From JBEIFW01 sp046081125 (GTDB taxonomy: Bacteria > Actinomycetota > Acidimicrobiia > Acidimicrobiales > Ilumatobacteraceae): a stretch of 64,000 bases of DNA. The stretch covers positions 1-64,000 of the forward strand of contig JBJTVH010000102.1 in assembly GCA_046081125.1 (NCBI GenBank). The letters are read 5' to 3'. This document shows positions 1 to 6,944 of the stretch, in pieces. Each line of letters starts with the position of its first letter. The first letter of the stretch is position 1. The notes beneath the pieces are model-generated. The model was not told where the DNA came from. It saw only the letters and a program-made list of their open reading frames with translations, and made no database searches. The position numbers and the translations under genes are program-made.

Positions 1-2
1 CC

Positions 3-62
3 TGGTACACGGACGAGGCACCGACCGAGTTGCCCCCGGCCAGCCAGCTACGGCAGGAATGA
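3..62 (+). CDS. C-terminal fragment of an unidentified protein
   Basis: An open frame enters from the left edge, encodes about 19 residues ending in LRQE, and stops with TGA only 7 bases before the next start codon. The spacing fits a cotranscribed upstream gene. By analogy with the toxin/immunity alternation downstream it could be the end of another immunity gene, but the fragment is too short to say. The family is not recognisable. Confidence 0.4.
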   Translation, partial: WYTDEAPTELPPASQLRQE

Positions 63-69
63 CAAGAAG

Positions 70-633
70 ATGAACCGGCTGCTCGTCTTCGTGCTCGCCA
101 CCCTCACGGCACTGCTGGGCCTGCACCCTGGTACGACGACGGCAAGTGCCGCGACATACACCTACGACGCGCCCGCGCTCGCGCGCGTTGACGCTCGCGC
201 AACCGCGCCCTTGGGGAATGGCCAGTGGGCACGAGTCCGCGTTCGCGAGAGGTCTGTCTTGCCCCCCGTTCAGGTTCGGGGTGCTTCTACGACCTTCCTC
301 TCGCGCAACAACGCCACAGAAGCGGGGACATCACGGACGTTCGGCATCGCCGATCGTGTCGCTGGACAGCTCGACGACGTGCGGCTCGGGTCGTTGCGGG
401 GACAACTCGGCCCTGACGACCTGCAGAGGCTCGTGAACGCCCCGGGTGCACAGCGCTACTTCGACACTGCGACCGGAAACATCAACGTGATCCAGCAGGT
501 CGACGACGTCTTACTGCGCATCACCACAGCGAGCGATGAGTTCAAGATCATCTCGGTTGGCCCGATCCGCCCCAACCAGGTGACCAACGGTGTGACGAAC
601 GGTCGGTTCGTCCCGATCGGAGGGGCTGGTTAG
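70..633 (+). CDS. Small secreted protein, putative toxin with C-terminal effector domain
   Basis: The 187-residue product begins with a signal peptide (basic MNR, hydrophobic stretch to about residue 20, likely cleavage near residues 26-28). A short segment follows (YTYD at about 29-32, RGASTT at about 70-75) that recurs in the second secreted protein starting at 869. The C-terminal ~75 residues form a compact domain (motifs NVIQQVD, ITTASDEFKIIS, NGRFVPI) that resembles tips of polymorphic toxins, though I cannot name the family. The next gene begins 2 bases downstream and is a small soluble protein, the usual place for an immunity gene. That the product is a toxin is inferred from architecture and context, not from a recognised active site. 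Confidence 0.6.
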   Translation: MNRLLVFVLATLTALLGLHPGTTTASAATYTYDAPALARVDARATAPLGNGQWARVRVRERSVLPPVQVRGASTTFLSRNNATEAGTSRTFGIADRVAGQLDDVRLGSLRGQLGPDDLQRLVNAPGAQRYFDTATGNINVIQQVDDVLLRITTASDEFKIISVGPIRPNQVTNGVTNGRFVPIGGAG

Positions 634-635
634 CC

Positions 636-872
636 ATGGCGTCTGTTCACATCAGCGAGATCCAGCGATGGCTGCACAGCTCTGGCCAAACGGACGCGCT
701 CCCTGGGCCGAGCGGGATGTTCCTTGAAATTCGATTCGACGTGGAGGGCGGGCCCGCTGACGCGATCGACGAGGAGTTCGCCGACAGGGTGCTCACCGTG
801 GAGTCGCCGTGCGGGTCGGTCACCATCATCTTCGACTCGGCCGGCCAACTTCGTTCGCTCGACATCTCATGA
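636..872 (+). CDS. Putative immunity protein for the preceding secreted toxin
   Basis: The product is a 78-residue acidic protein without signal peptide or membrane segment. It starts 2 bases after the first secreted protein, and its TGA overlaps the ATG of the second one (ATGA). A small cytoplasmic acidic protein immediately after a secreted effector gene is the classic position of an immunity protein. The sequence has a beta-rich look (FLEIRFDVEGG, SVTIIFDSAGQL), but I do not recognise the family. The role is inferred purely from position. Confidence 0.55.
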   Translation: MASVHISEIQRWLHSSGQTDALPGPSGMFLEIRFDVEGGPADAIDEEFADRVLTVESPCGSVTIIFDSAGQLRSLDIS

Positions 873-1435
873 TCGACAGGGTGCGAAGATCGCTTCTGCT
901 GGCGGTCGTCGTCCTCGCTTCGCCGGTCGTCGGTGCGATGGCGCCGTCTACGACGACGGTGAGCGCAGCGTCGTACACCTACGACGTCCCGTCGACTACG
1001 CGCGTTGGAGTTCATGAAATCGGGGCAAGCGGGGCCGGTCCGGCCCAGTTCAACGCTGTGGGGGAGGGGTCTGCCCCGCAGTCCCGCCTGGCTCGGGGTG
1101 CATCTACGACCCCACTCGCGCGAAGTGTTGCCACAAACACCGCAGACGACATTGCGAGCTTGCCGGTCGGTCGTCGGGGCAGCCCGATGGATGTGCCTCG
1201 CGGTACGAACTCGCCGGCGACGATCGGTGGCCGTCAGTACGGAGGTCATGCGCTCGACGAGATGATGAGCGAGGGCTTCACGCCCAGCGTTGTCGATGAC
1301 GCCATCCGCTATAGGCAGGTGTCCACGGGAGCGAGTGGCCGTGTCGCCCACTACAGTTCGGCGGACAACGTGACGGTCATCGTCGAGAACGGCCGTGTCG
1401 TCACCGTGAGTTCGGGTCAGTTGAAGGTCCGATGA
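869..1435 (+). CDS. Small secreted toxin with DUF4258-like C-terminal domain
   Basis: The ATG at 869 is chosen because it overlaps the upstream stop (ATGA) and begins a good signal peptide (MIDRVRR, then a hydrophobic LLLAVVVLA run); the frame is open further upstream but that part is not protein-like. The 188-residue product repeats the leader of the first secreted protein (SAASYTYDVP, RGASTT). Its last ~65 residues carry GHALDEMMSEGFTPSVVDDAI, and then strands VTVIVENGRVVTV. This is the pattern of the DUF4258 / BrnT-like RNase-fold tips of RHS and related polymorphic toxins: a His at the start of a helix followed by a small sheet. RNase activity is therefore plausible but inferred. Confidence 0.68.
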   Translation: MIDRVRRSLLLAVVVLASPVVGAMAPSTTTVSAASYTYDVPSTTRVGVHEIGASGAGPAQFNAVGEGSAPQSRLARGASTTPLARSVATNTADDIASLPVGRRGSPMDVPRGTNSPATIGGRQYGGHALDEMMSEGFTPSVVDDAIRYRQVSTGASGRVAHYSSADNVTVIVENGRVVTVSSGQLKVR

Positions 1436-1731
1436 CAGAGCAATCGGAGCAGGTCCGCGCTCTGGTCGAGGGTATGCGGGAGGCGGTGGGTTCCTACCGG
1501 GGCGGTCGTCTCCCGCTCGACCGGCTGGTGTGGGAGCTCAAGAGCCGGATCGCTGCGCTCCAGTCCGTCGCCGATCAGCAGTGGGTTGAGGAGCTGCGCT
1601 CGGCGTGGTGGCAGCTCGAGTACGTCAACGCTTTCTGGATCGAAAGCGGTCGTGCCGAGCTGTCCGAGGATGAGCGACGCGAGGTCGACGAAGGTCTCGA
1701 CGAGCTTCTGTCGATGTTGGTGGAGTACTGA
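1432..1731 (+). CDS. Putative immunity protein for the DUF4258-like toxin
   Basis: The 99-residue, mostly helical acidic protein starts with ATG overlapping the toxin stop (ATGA), giving strict translational coupling. Motifs LPLDRLVWELKSRI, WVEELRSAWWQLEYV and ELSEDERREVDEGLDEL match a type of small helical protein commonly found next to toxin tips of this class. It lacks a signal peptide, so it would stay in the cytoplasm, where self-intoxication must be blocked. The immunity role is inferred from the family look and the gene order toxin-immunity-toxin-immunity. Confidence 0.62.
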   Translation: MTEQSEQVRALVEGMREAVGSYRGGRLPLDRLVWELKSRIAALQSVADQQWVEELRSAWWQLEYVNAFWIESGRAELSEDERREVDEGLDELLSMLVEY

Positions 1732-1770
1732 TCTCGCGCCGCGCTTCGTGACGCTCGTCTGAGCGGCTCC

Positions 1771-2118
1771 TCAGCTGGCCCAGCGTCGTGCTTCGTGTTT
1801 GAGGAGCATGGCTTCGATGAGTTCGCGGACGGTGGCTTGTTCTTGGGGGGTGAGGTGGCGGGTGGCTTCGAAGGCGAGGGCGAGGTCGTCTTGTGGTCCG
1901 CGTTCGTGTTCGTCGATGACGAGGCTGTCGATGGTGACGGAGAGCCCGATCGCGATGTTGCGGAGGACGTCGAGGGTGGGTGCTGAGGTGCCGGCTTCGT
2001 AGAGTCGGATCTGGGTGACGTGGATGCCGGTGCGCTCCGCGAGGGTGGCTTGGGTGAGGCCGGCGTGTTTGCGGGCGGTGGTGATCACGCTCAGTTGAAC
2101 TTCCTCAGTTCTGCTCAC
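1771..2118 (-). CDS. XRE-family transcriptional regulator
   Basis: The 115-residue protein has an N-terminal Cro/C1-type helix-turn-helix at about residues 9-65 (HAGLTQATLAERTGIHVTQI, and then the LYEAGTSAPTLDVL recognition region). A helical C-terminal tail of about 45 residues (LTPQEQATVRELIEAML) follows. It is convergent to the toxin/immunity operon with a 39-base gap. Such regulators are common on mobile elements, and here it sits inside the island remnant. The target genes are unknown. Confidence 0.85.
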   Translation of the reverse strand: MSRTEEVQLSVITTARKHAGLTQATLAERTGIHVTQIRLYEAGTSAPTLDVLRNIAIGLSVTIDSLVIDEHERGPQDDLALAFEATRHLTPQEQATVRELIEAMLLKHEARRWAS

Positions 2119-2290
2119 TGAAGTTCCTCACCTGTGGGGTGGCCTGCGGCGCGCCCCGCACGGCGGGTGGCGCCGCACCGTTCGACGAGTCGTACACGTT
2201 TCGGTGGACGGCACCGCCGACCTTGGTCGGCGCAACGTCTTCGGGTGGGGGGTGGCCGGGCCGGCCGTGGGGGTGGCCGGCCCGGTCGGG

Positions 2291-2599
2291 TTAGTAGTCG
2301 GATGGCCAGAGGATGGTGGTGGGGGTGTGGGGGTCGTCGAGGTTGTCGGTGATCACCCAGATGGTGGTGTCGTGGGGGTCGAGTTCGGTGGGGACCGGGT
2401 ACGCGGACAGCAGTCGGCCGGATCGGCAGGCGATGGCGCGGTCGTTGAGTTCCCAGTCGTCGGTGTCGAGTTCACCCCAGTCGCGTCGTAGGTGGCGGGC
2501 CAGGCAGGTGGCGAGGAAGGTGTTGCGGTCGTGGTGGTGGTGGGCCCAGTCGATGATGCGGGTGGTGGCGACGAGGTGGAGGGTTGGGGTGCGGGTCAT
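2291..2599 (-). CDS. Conserved hypothetical protein of mobile-element type
   Basis: The 102-residue protein starts at the ATG whose first bases overlap the upstream TGA (ATGA). Its core reads RRDWGELDTDDWELND, then GRLLSAYPV, then a WVITD strand and a C-terminal TTILWPSDY. The pattern DWG-(E/D)LD ... ND ... RLLSAY ... WVITE ... TT-LP-(D/E)Y belongs to a family of short uncharacterised proteins often encoded on plasmids and integrative elements. No catalytic motif is evident. Its presence supports reading this stretch as element-derived. Confidence 0.65.
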   Translation of the reverse strand: MTRTPTLHLVATTRIIDWAHHHHDRNTFLATCLARHLRRDWGELDTDDWELNDRAIACRSGRLLSAYPVPTELDPHDTTIWVITDNLDDPHTPTTILWPSDY

Positions 2600-2882
2600 T
2601 GGTCGATTCCGAAGCTGTGCTGGTCCTCGTAGGCGGCTTCGAGGTGGTCGTCGACGGTTGGGGCGGTGAGGGTGCGGCACAGGACGTCGTCGATTTCGTC
2701 GAACAGTCCTCGGCGGGTTTCGCCGTGGGGGATGAACCCGCCGGCGTAGAGCCAGTCGGCGAGGTCGAGCGCGAGGTCGTGGCGTTCGGCGGGTTCGGTG
2801 TCGGGATGGCGGACTCGGCCCGGTGCGGGCCGGGGGTCGGGTCGGCGACGACGACATGCAGCCAGGACGGGTGGGTGCTCAT
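2596..2882 (-). pseudogene. Small element gene broken by a frameshift
   Basis: The ATG at 2882 overlaps the stop of the upstream fragment and opens a plausible start (MSTHPSWLHVVVADPTPG), but the frame turns into low-complexity residues. The protein-like continuation lies one frame over: GRVRHPDTEPAERHDLALD, then LADWLYAGGF and LFDEIDDVLC, ending EDQHSFGIDQ with TGA overlapping the next gene's ATG. Start to stop spans 287 bases, not a multiple of three, so one indel around 2820-2835 (near a GGGGG run) explains it. It could be a true lesion or a sequencing error. The family is not recognised. Confidence 0.55.
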
Positions 2883-3168
2883 TGGTGGGGCCCGGTGCGG
2901 TGGGTGGGGGCGGACCGGTCGGGGTTCGGTGGGGTGCGGTGCAGGCTGGTGGGGTGGGTGGGGGTGAGCAGTCGTGCGGCGGTGGTGGCCAGGGTGCGGG
3001 GGAGCCGGCTGGTGAGCAGCCCGGCGTCGACAGCGCGCGCGACCGCGGGGTCGGTGTCGACGGTGATCAACGGGACCGGGATGATCGCGGTGAGGTCGTC
3101 GGCGTGGAGCGCACGGCCGGGTTCGATCAGTGCGACCACCCGGTCGGCGGGCTGGCTGAGGAGGTGAC
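2879..3168 (-). pseudogene. C-terminal fragment of a ParA/CpaE-like protein
   Basis: An open frame without its own start encodes SQPADRVVALIEPGRALHAD, then DLTAIIPVPLITVDTDPAVA and RAVDAGLLTSRLPRTLA, and stops by overlapping the next gene's ATG. The pattern 'value VV-L-EPGRAL, then -IPVPLI-VD-DPAVARAVDAGLL' matches the extreme C-terminus of ParA/MinD-like CpaE/TadZ ATPases of actinobacterial elements. The P-loop domain is absent: the frame joins directly to the broken integrase. This suggests a deletion fused the two remnants. The assignment is from motif resemblance only. Confidence 0.45.
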
Positions 3169-3603
3169 GTCGACCGCCTCCGCCAACGCGGCCCGCAGCA
3201 CCGTTCGACAGATCTACACCGAGCGCCACGACAGCGTGCCGCCCTGCGCAAGATCGTCCAGCCATCGCGCGACGACGTCCCGCTCGAGCCGGTCGAGCCG
3301 GACGGCCCCCAGACCGGCCTCGATATGGGTGCACGCCCACTCGTACTGCTCACGCGCCTTCACGGACACGTCGGTGCGGGCACCCACGTACCGGCGGACC
3401 AACCAGCCGACGGTGCCACGGGAGACGACCTTGTCCGCCGCCGCCGGCACCCGGGCCGCCGCAAGGGCCGCCCGCTGGGTTGCGAACGACCCGATCTGGC
3501 GTGGTCGGTGCTTGCCGGTCTCGGTGTCGATCCCGTCGACGCGCACCACCCACTTCCCCCGCTGCTTGCGGACGGTGGGCTGTCCAGTGACCTTCCATCC
3601 CAT
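3169..3603 (-). pseudogene. Truncated tyrosine recombinase (integrase) remnant
   Basis: From the ATG at 3603 the product begins with an arm-binding region (KQRGKWVVRVDGIDTETGK, and FATQRAALAAAR) followed by a SAM-like core-binding domain (TVGWLVRRYVGARTDVSVKA and then YEWACTHIEAGLGAVRLDRL). The frame hits TAG at 3214-3216 after LSWRSV. Beyond it the same frame still reads ICRTVLRAALAEAVD, the normal continuation of this domain, so the TAG is likely a CAG-to-TAG change. All homology ends at about 3169, where the ParA-like fragment begins. The catalytic domain (R, H, R, Y residues) is missing, so it cannot be active. Confidence 0.72.
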
Positions 3604-3701
3604 CGCGAGTCACCCCGTATCGGTCAGCGCGTTTGATACATCGCTGATACATGGGCCCCTTCGGGCGATGGCTGGAATCGTATCATCCCAGCTCAGAGGG
3701 G

Positions 3702-3773
3702 TCGGGGAGGTGGGATTTGAACCCACGACCTCCTGCACCCAAAGCAGGTGCGCTTCCGCTGCGCTACTCCCCG
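3702..3773 (-). tRNA. tRNA-Pro (anticodon TGG)
   Basis: On the minus strand a full cloverleaf can be drawn. It has acceptor arms CGGGGAG / CTCCCCG with discriminator A, D stem GCGC/GCGC with a short 7-base loop, anticodon stem CCTGC/GCAGG around loop TTTGGGT (anticodon TGG), variable loop AGGTC and T arm GTGGG-TTCAAAT-CCCAC. CCA is not encoded. Its 3' end points at the integrase remnant about 100 bases away, the standard arrangement when an element has inserted at a tRNA 3' end. Confidence 0.95.
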
Positions 3774-4115
3774 TTTCGCTTCACAACCCTGCGGAGCAGG
3801 GGTTTCGCCCTGCCGACCTCCCCGGGCCTCCTCTCTCAGATCGGGCTGGAGGGGCTCGGAACACCCGAAATCCAGCGCGCTTCGTCACCACCGGTCCGGT
3901 TCCGGCCAGGCCTGACGGACGCTCGAAGCGTAGAGGACCGCACGTTCGGCCGCCCGCACCACCCCTTTGACCGAAACGATTGGCGCCGCCCCCTGGTGAA
4001 CGCACGATCCACCGCTGGCGTTCAGACCGCCCACACGACCGGTAGACGTGCCGAGTCGAGCGAGGCGCAGGGCGATCGTGCCGCAGTGGTCGGGTGCGAT
4101 GGGCCCGGCAACCGT

Positions 4116-4208
4116 GCGGCGATCGTCGCGGAGTACGACGACCACGTGAAGTTCGACGGCCGGTGGTTCTTCGCCAAGCGCCGCTGCACGGTCCGCACCG
4201 CCCGCTGA
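4116..4208 (+). pseudogene. Possible C-terminal remnant of a SnoaL-like domain
   Basis: About 30 residues read AIVAEYDDHVKFDGRWFFAK and then RRCTVRTAR before TGA. The pattern 'Y-D-(x)-V-k-(x)-DGRW-F-a-RR' is the last beta hairpin of SnoaL/NTF2-like proteins. Nothing upstream in this frame resembles the rest of that domain. If real, it is the stump of a gene lost beside the tRNA insertion site; it could also be chance. Confidence 0.3.
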
Positions 4209-4238
4209 CGGCCGAGCGGCCTCCTCCACGCCCGCCGG

Positions 4239-4244
4239 TAGCGT
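4239..4244 (+). promoter_or_regulatory. -10 hexamer TAGCGT, leaderless promoter of the nitroreductase
   Basis: TAGCGT ends 7 bases before the ATG at 4252, leaving no room for a ribosome binding site. This spacing places the transcription start at the start codon. The same pattern recurs through the window. Confidence 0.5.
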
Positions 4245-4251
4245 CGGGCCC

Positions 4252-4905
4252 ATGAACGTCGTCGATGCGGTGTACCGGCGGAAGTCCGTGCGGAAGTTCC
4301 GTCCCGATCCGGTGCCCGACGATGTGCTGCGCTCCCTGCTCACCGACGCCGCCCGCGCCCCGAGCGGCGGCAACCTGCAGCCGTGGCGCGTCTACGTGAT
4401 CACGACCGCGACCATGCCCCGGTTCAAGGAGCACCTCGCCGGCCAACCCCTGATCGACGCTCCCGACTACGAGATCTACCCGCAGGGCCTGACCGAGCCG
4501 TATCGCACCAACCGCTTCGAGATCGGCGAGCAGATGTACGCCACCCTCGGCATCCCCCGCGAGGACAAGGAAGGCAGGCGCCGACAGTTCGCCGCCAACA
4601 ACGACTTCTTCGACGCCCCGGCTGCGCTGTTCTGCTACGTCGACCGCCAGATGGGGCTTCCCCAGTGGTCCGACCTCGGCATGTTCCTCCAGACCGTGAT
4701 GCTGCTCGCCGTGGAGCGTGGGCTCGACACCTGCGCCCAGGAGTACTGGTCGGTCCGCCACAAGGCCGTGACGTCGTTCGTCAACGCCCCGGACAACGAG
4801 ATGCTGTTCTGCGGCATGGCGATCGGCTACGCCGACGCCACCGCCCCCATCAATTCGCTGGTCTCGAGCCGCATGCCGATCGATCGGTGGGCGAGCTTCG
4901 TCTGA
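4252..4905 (+). CDS. Nitroreductase family protein
   Basis: The 217-residue FMN-dependent oxidoreductase has the classical N-terminal FMN phosphate/ribityl motif RRKSVRKF (residues 9-16) and APSGGNLQPW (36-45). The C-terminal half has the family's GMAIGYADATAPIN segment. Members use NAD(P)H to reduce nitro groups, quinones or related acceptors as homodimers in the cytosol. Length is typical. It stands alone with its own leaderless promoter, so the physiological substrate cannot be inferred from neighbours. Confidence 0.9.
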   Translation: MNVVDAVYRRKSVRKFRPDPVPDDVLRSLLTDAARAPSGGNLQPWRVYVITTATMPRFKEHLAGQPLIDAPDYEIYPQGLTEPYRTNRFEIGEQMYATLGIPREDKEGRRRQFAANNDFFDAPAALFCYVDRQMGLPQWSDLGMFLQTVMLLAVERGLDTCAQEYWSVRHKAVTSFVNAPDNEMLFCGMAIGYADATAPINSLVSSRMPIDRWASFV

Positions 4906-5018
4906 TCGATCTCCCCCCACCGTGGCCGAATGAACGGACCCGCCAGATCGGCAACGCCTCGATCAGCATCGGGAGCGCTCCTGGCGCAGACCGCCATCGC
5001 CCGGCGGGCCGATCCTCG

Positions 5019-5024
5019 TAGGGT
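5019..5024 (+). promoter_or_regulatory. -10 hexamer TAGGGT before the chagasin-like gene
   Basis: TAGGGT ends 7 bases before the ATG at 5032. This supports that ATG over an earlier in-frame one at 4930 and suggests leaderless transcription. Confidence 0.5.
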
Positions 5025-5031
5025 GCCGGTC

Positions 5032-5508
5032 ATGCCCGGCGCCGTGCGCTCCCTGCTCGCCTTCACCGTCGCTCTCACCGCCGTGGTCACCGGCGCAACT
5101 GCCTGCGGCGACGATGACGTTGCGGTGACGACATCGGCCGGGCCGAGCACCTCGCCGCCGGGGACCACCCCGAACTCGAATCTCGCCGCGGTCACCGCGA
5201 CCGGATCGGGAGCGGTGTCGCTGGCCCTCGGGCAGCGCCTCGTGGTCAAGCTCGATGCGAACGCAACGACTGGCTACGCGTGGGTGATCACCACGGCCGC
5301 GGCGGCGGCCACGCTCGCCCTCGAGTCCGGGCCCACGTACACGGCCACCCCGACCGACTCGCCGGTTGCCGGGTCCGGGGGGACGACGAGCACGGTGTTC
5401 CGGGCGATGGGTCCGGGCACGACGACGGTCGTGCTGTCCTACCGCCGTTCGTTCGAGCCGGCCGCACCGGACAACCAGACCGTCACGCTCGTCGTGACCG
5501 TCCGCTGA
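5032..5508 (+). CDS. Chagasin-like (I42) cysteine peptidase inhibitor, lipoprotein
   Basis: From ATG 5032 the 158-residue product has a signal sequence with a lipobox-like GATAC before a Cys near residue 25, followed by a Thr/Ser/Pro linker. The mature domain carries the three loop signatures of the chagasin/I42 family in order. These are NATTGY (canonical NPTTGY), GSGG followed by TSTVFRAMGPG, and the late strand VVLSYRRSFEP in place of the usual RPW. Family members insert these loops into the active site of papain-like proteases. It would be anchored outside the membrane. The target peptidase is unknown. Confidence 0.75.
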   Translation: MPGAVRSLLAFTVALTAVVTGATACGDDDVAVTTSAGPSTSPPGTTPNSNLAAVTATGSGAVSLALGQRLVVKLDANATTGYAWVITTAAAAATLALESGPTYTATPTDSPVAGSGGTTSTVFRAMGPGTTTVVLSYRRSFEPAAPDNQTVTLVVTVR

Positions 5509-5537
5509 GCGCCCGGACCCTCGCTCCAAGCCGTCGG

Positions 5538-5543
5538 TAGCAT
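5538..5543 (+). promoter_or_regulatory. -10 hexamer TAGCAT, leaderless promoter of murL
   Basis: TAGCAT ends 6 bases before the GTG at 5550. No ribosome binding site is present between them, which fits leaderless transcription of the murL-murD2 operon. Confidence 0.5.
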
Positions 5544-5549
5544 CCGATC

Positions 5550-6944
5550 GTGCCTGCACGACCCGAGCGCAGCCCGGAGCCGTTCGTCGTCGCCGGCTGG
5601 GACTGGCAGCCCGACAGCGGCGAACTGCAGTGCCGCTACCGGCTCGGCGACTGGTCCTTCACCGAACGCTTCACGATCCCTCCGGCCCCGGGTGTGGCGC
5701 CCTACCGAGCGGCCGGCGCGGGCCCCGGTCTCGCCGCGGTGTTCGACCTGCTCGCGGTGACGGCGGGCGTCAGCTACTACAAGCTCGTTGCGTCGACAAC
5801 GATCGTCCTCGACGGGATTGCGATCGACGATCGCACGGCCCCGACGTGGTTCGCCTACGTGGGCGATCTCTACGACCACGGCCTGCGGGAGTACTGCGTA
5901 ACCAACGGCCTGCCGATCCCGTTCCGGCCCGAGGTCGTCGCAGGCGACCACCCCCGCGCACCCGCTGTCGGGCTGGCACCATCCGCCGGCGCCGGGCTGG
6001 TGGTGCCGATGGGCGGCGGGCGCGACTCGCTCCTCGTCGCGCACGCGCTCGCCCCGCTTCGCCCCGTGCTGCTCACCGTCGGAACCAAGGCGATCGTGCG
6101 CTCCCAGGCCGACGCGTTCGGCCTCCCGCTGGTCGAACTGGGCCGGCGGCTCGATCCGTTGTTGTTCGACCTCAACGCCGCCGGCCACCGCAACGGCCAC
6201 GTACCGGTCACGGCGATCGTCTCGCTCGCTGCGCTTGCGTACGCCGCCCGGGCCGGCGCGGCGCGCGTCGTGCTCTCGAACGAAGCGAGCGCCAGCCGGC
6301 CCACCCGGGTGATCGGCGGCGTCGAGGTCAACCATCAGTGGAGCAAAGGCATCGGGTTCGAGCGGCTGCTGCGCCGCACCCTCCACGCCCTCGGCGTTCC
6401 GGTCACCTACGGCTCGGCACTGCGGCCCTACGGGGAGCTGCCGATCTCGCGCGCCGTCGCCGGTGCCCTCGACCAGCTCCCACCGTTCGTCAGCTGCAAC
6501 CGGGCCTTCACGCGCGACGCCGCGCCGGGCAGCTCGTGGTGCGGAGCGTGCGCCAAGTGCTGCTTCGTGTTCCTCGGCCTCGCGGCGTTCGTCCCCGAGC
6601 GGCCACCGCTCGTCGAACGCTTCGGTCGCGACCTGCTGGCCACCGCCGACGACATCGAGCGCCTCGCGGCCCTGCTCCTCGGACCTGAGCGGGCCTTCGA
6701 CTGCATCGGCACCGAGGCCGAGGTCGCCGTTGCGGTCCACCTCGCACACCGCGGCGCCTGGTCCGGGTCGGCACCACTGGGCGCCCTTGCCGCCCGGCTC
6801 GGCGAACCGAGCCCCGCCGCCGTCGCCGCCACCCTCGCCGCCGACGCGACCGGTGCGCCCGACGACGATCCCGCAGCCGGGACCCTCGACGCGCTCCTGC
6901 GCCCGCTGCTGGTCCCCGCCGCAGCCCCAAGGGGCGTCCGGTGA
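5550..6944 (+). CDS. murL: UDP-MurNAc-L-Ala-L-Glu epimerase
   Basis: The 464-residue protein has a PP-loop-type nucleotide motif VVPMGGGRDSLL around residues 150-160 and a Cys cluster WCGACAKCC around 329-337, both characteristic of MurL. MurL epimerises the terminal L-Glu of UDP-MurNAc-L-Ala-L-Glu to D-Glu in an ATP-dependent reaction. Its gene overlaps by 4 bases the next gene, a MurD homologue, exactly as in the described murL-murD2 pairs of Xanthomonas and some actinobacteria. This gives an alternative to glutamate racemase plus classical MurD. The start is GTG directly after the TAGCAT hexamer. Function is assigned by motif and neighbour. Confidence 0.85.
   Translation: MPARPERSPEPFVVAGWDWQPDSGELQCRYRLGDWSFTERFTIPPAPGVAPYRAAGAGPGLAAVFDLLAVTAGVSYYKLVASTTIVLDGIAIDDRTAPTWFAYVGDLYDHGLREYCVTNGLPIPFRPEVVAGDHPRAPAVGLAPSAGAGLVVPMGGGRDSLLVAHALAPLRPVLLTVGTKAIVRSQADAFGLPLVELGRRLDPLLFDLNAAGHRNGHVPVTAIVSLAALAYAARAGAARVVLSNEASASRPTRVIGGVEVNHQWSKGIGFERLLRRTLHALGVPVTYGSALRPYGELPISRAVAGALDQLPPFVSCNRAFTRDAAPGSSWCGACAKCCFVFLGLAAFVPERPPLVERFGRDLLATADDIERLAALLLGPERAFDCIGTEAEVAVAVHLAHRGAWSGSAPLGALAARLGEPSPAAVAATLAADATGAPDDDPAAGTLDALLRPLLVPAAAPRGVR

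Larger units (their letters stand above)
3774..4251. other. 478-base stretch without an intact gene
   Basis: Between the tRNA and the nitroreductase I see no intact coding frame. The only protein-like piece is a short tail resembling a SnoaL/NTF2-like domain, annotated separately. A TAGCGT promoter hexamer sits at the right-hand end. Confidence 0.6.

Noticed and set aside
2472..3353. 293-codon minus frame spanning the small element genes
   Set aside because: Mostly S/T/P/R low complexity; only its MSTHPSWLHVVV start is meaningful and belongs to the frameshifted gene.
3651..4208. Forward open frame with a WDLNPRPPAPKAG-like stretch
   Set aside because: It is the antisense of tRNA-Pro, a well-known spurious translation; only the final ~30 codons look protein-like and are listed as a possible remnant.
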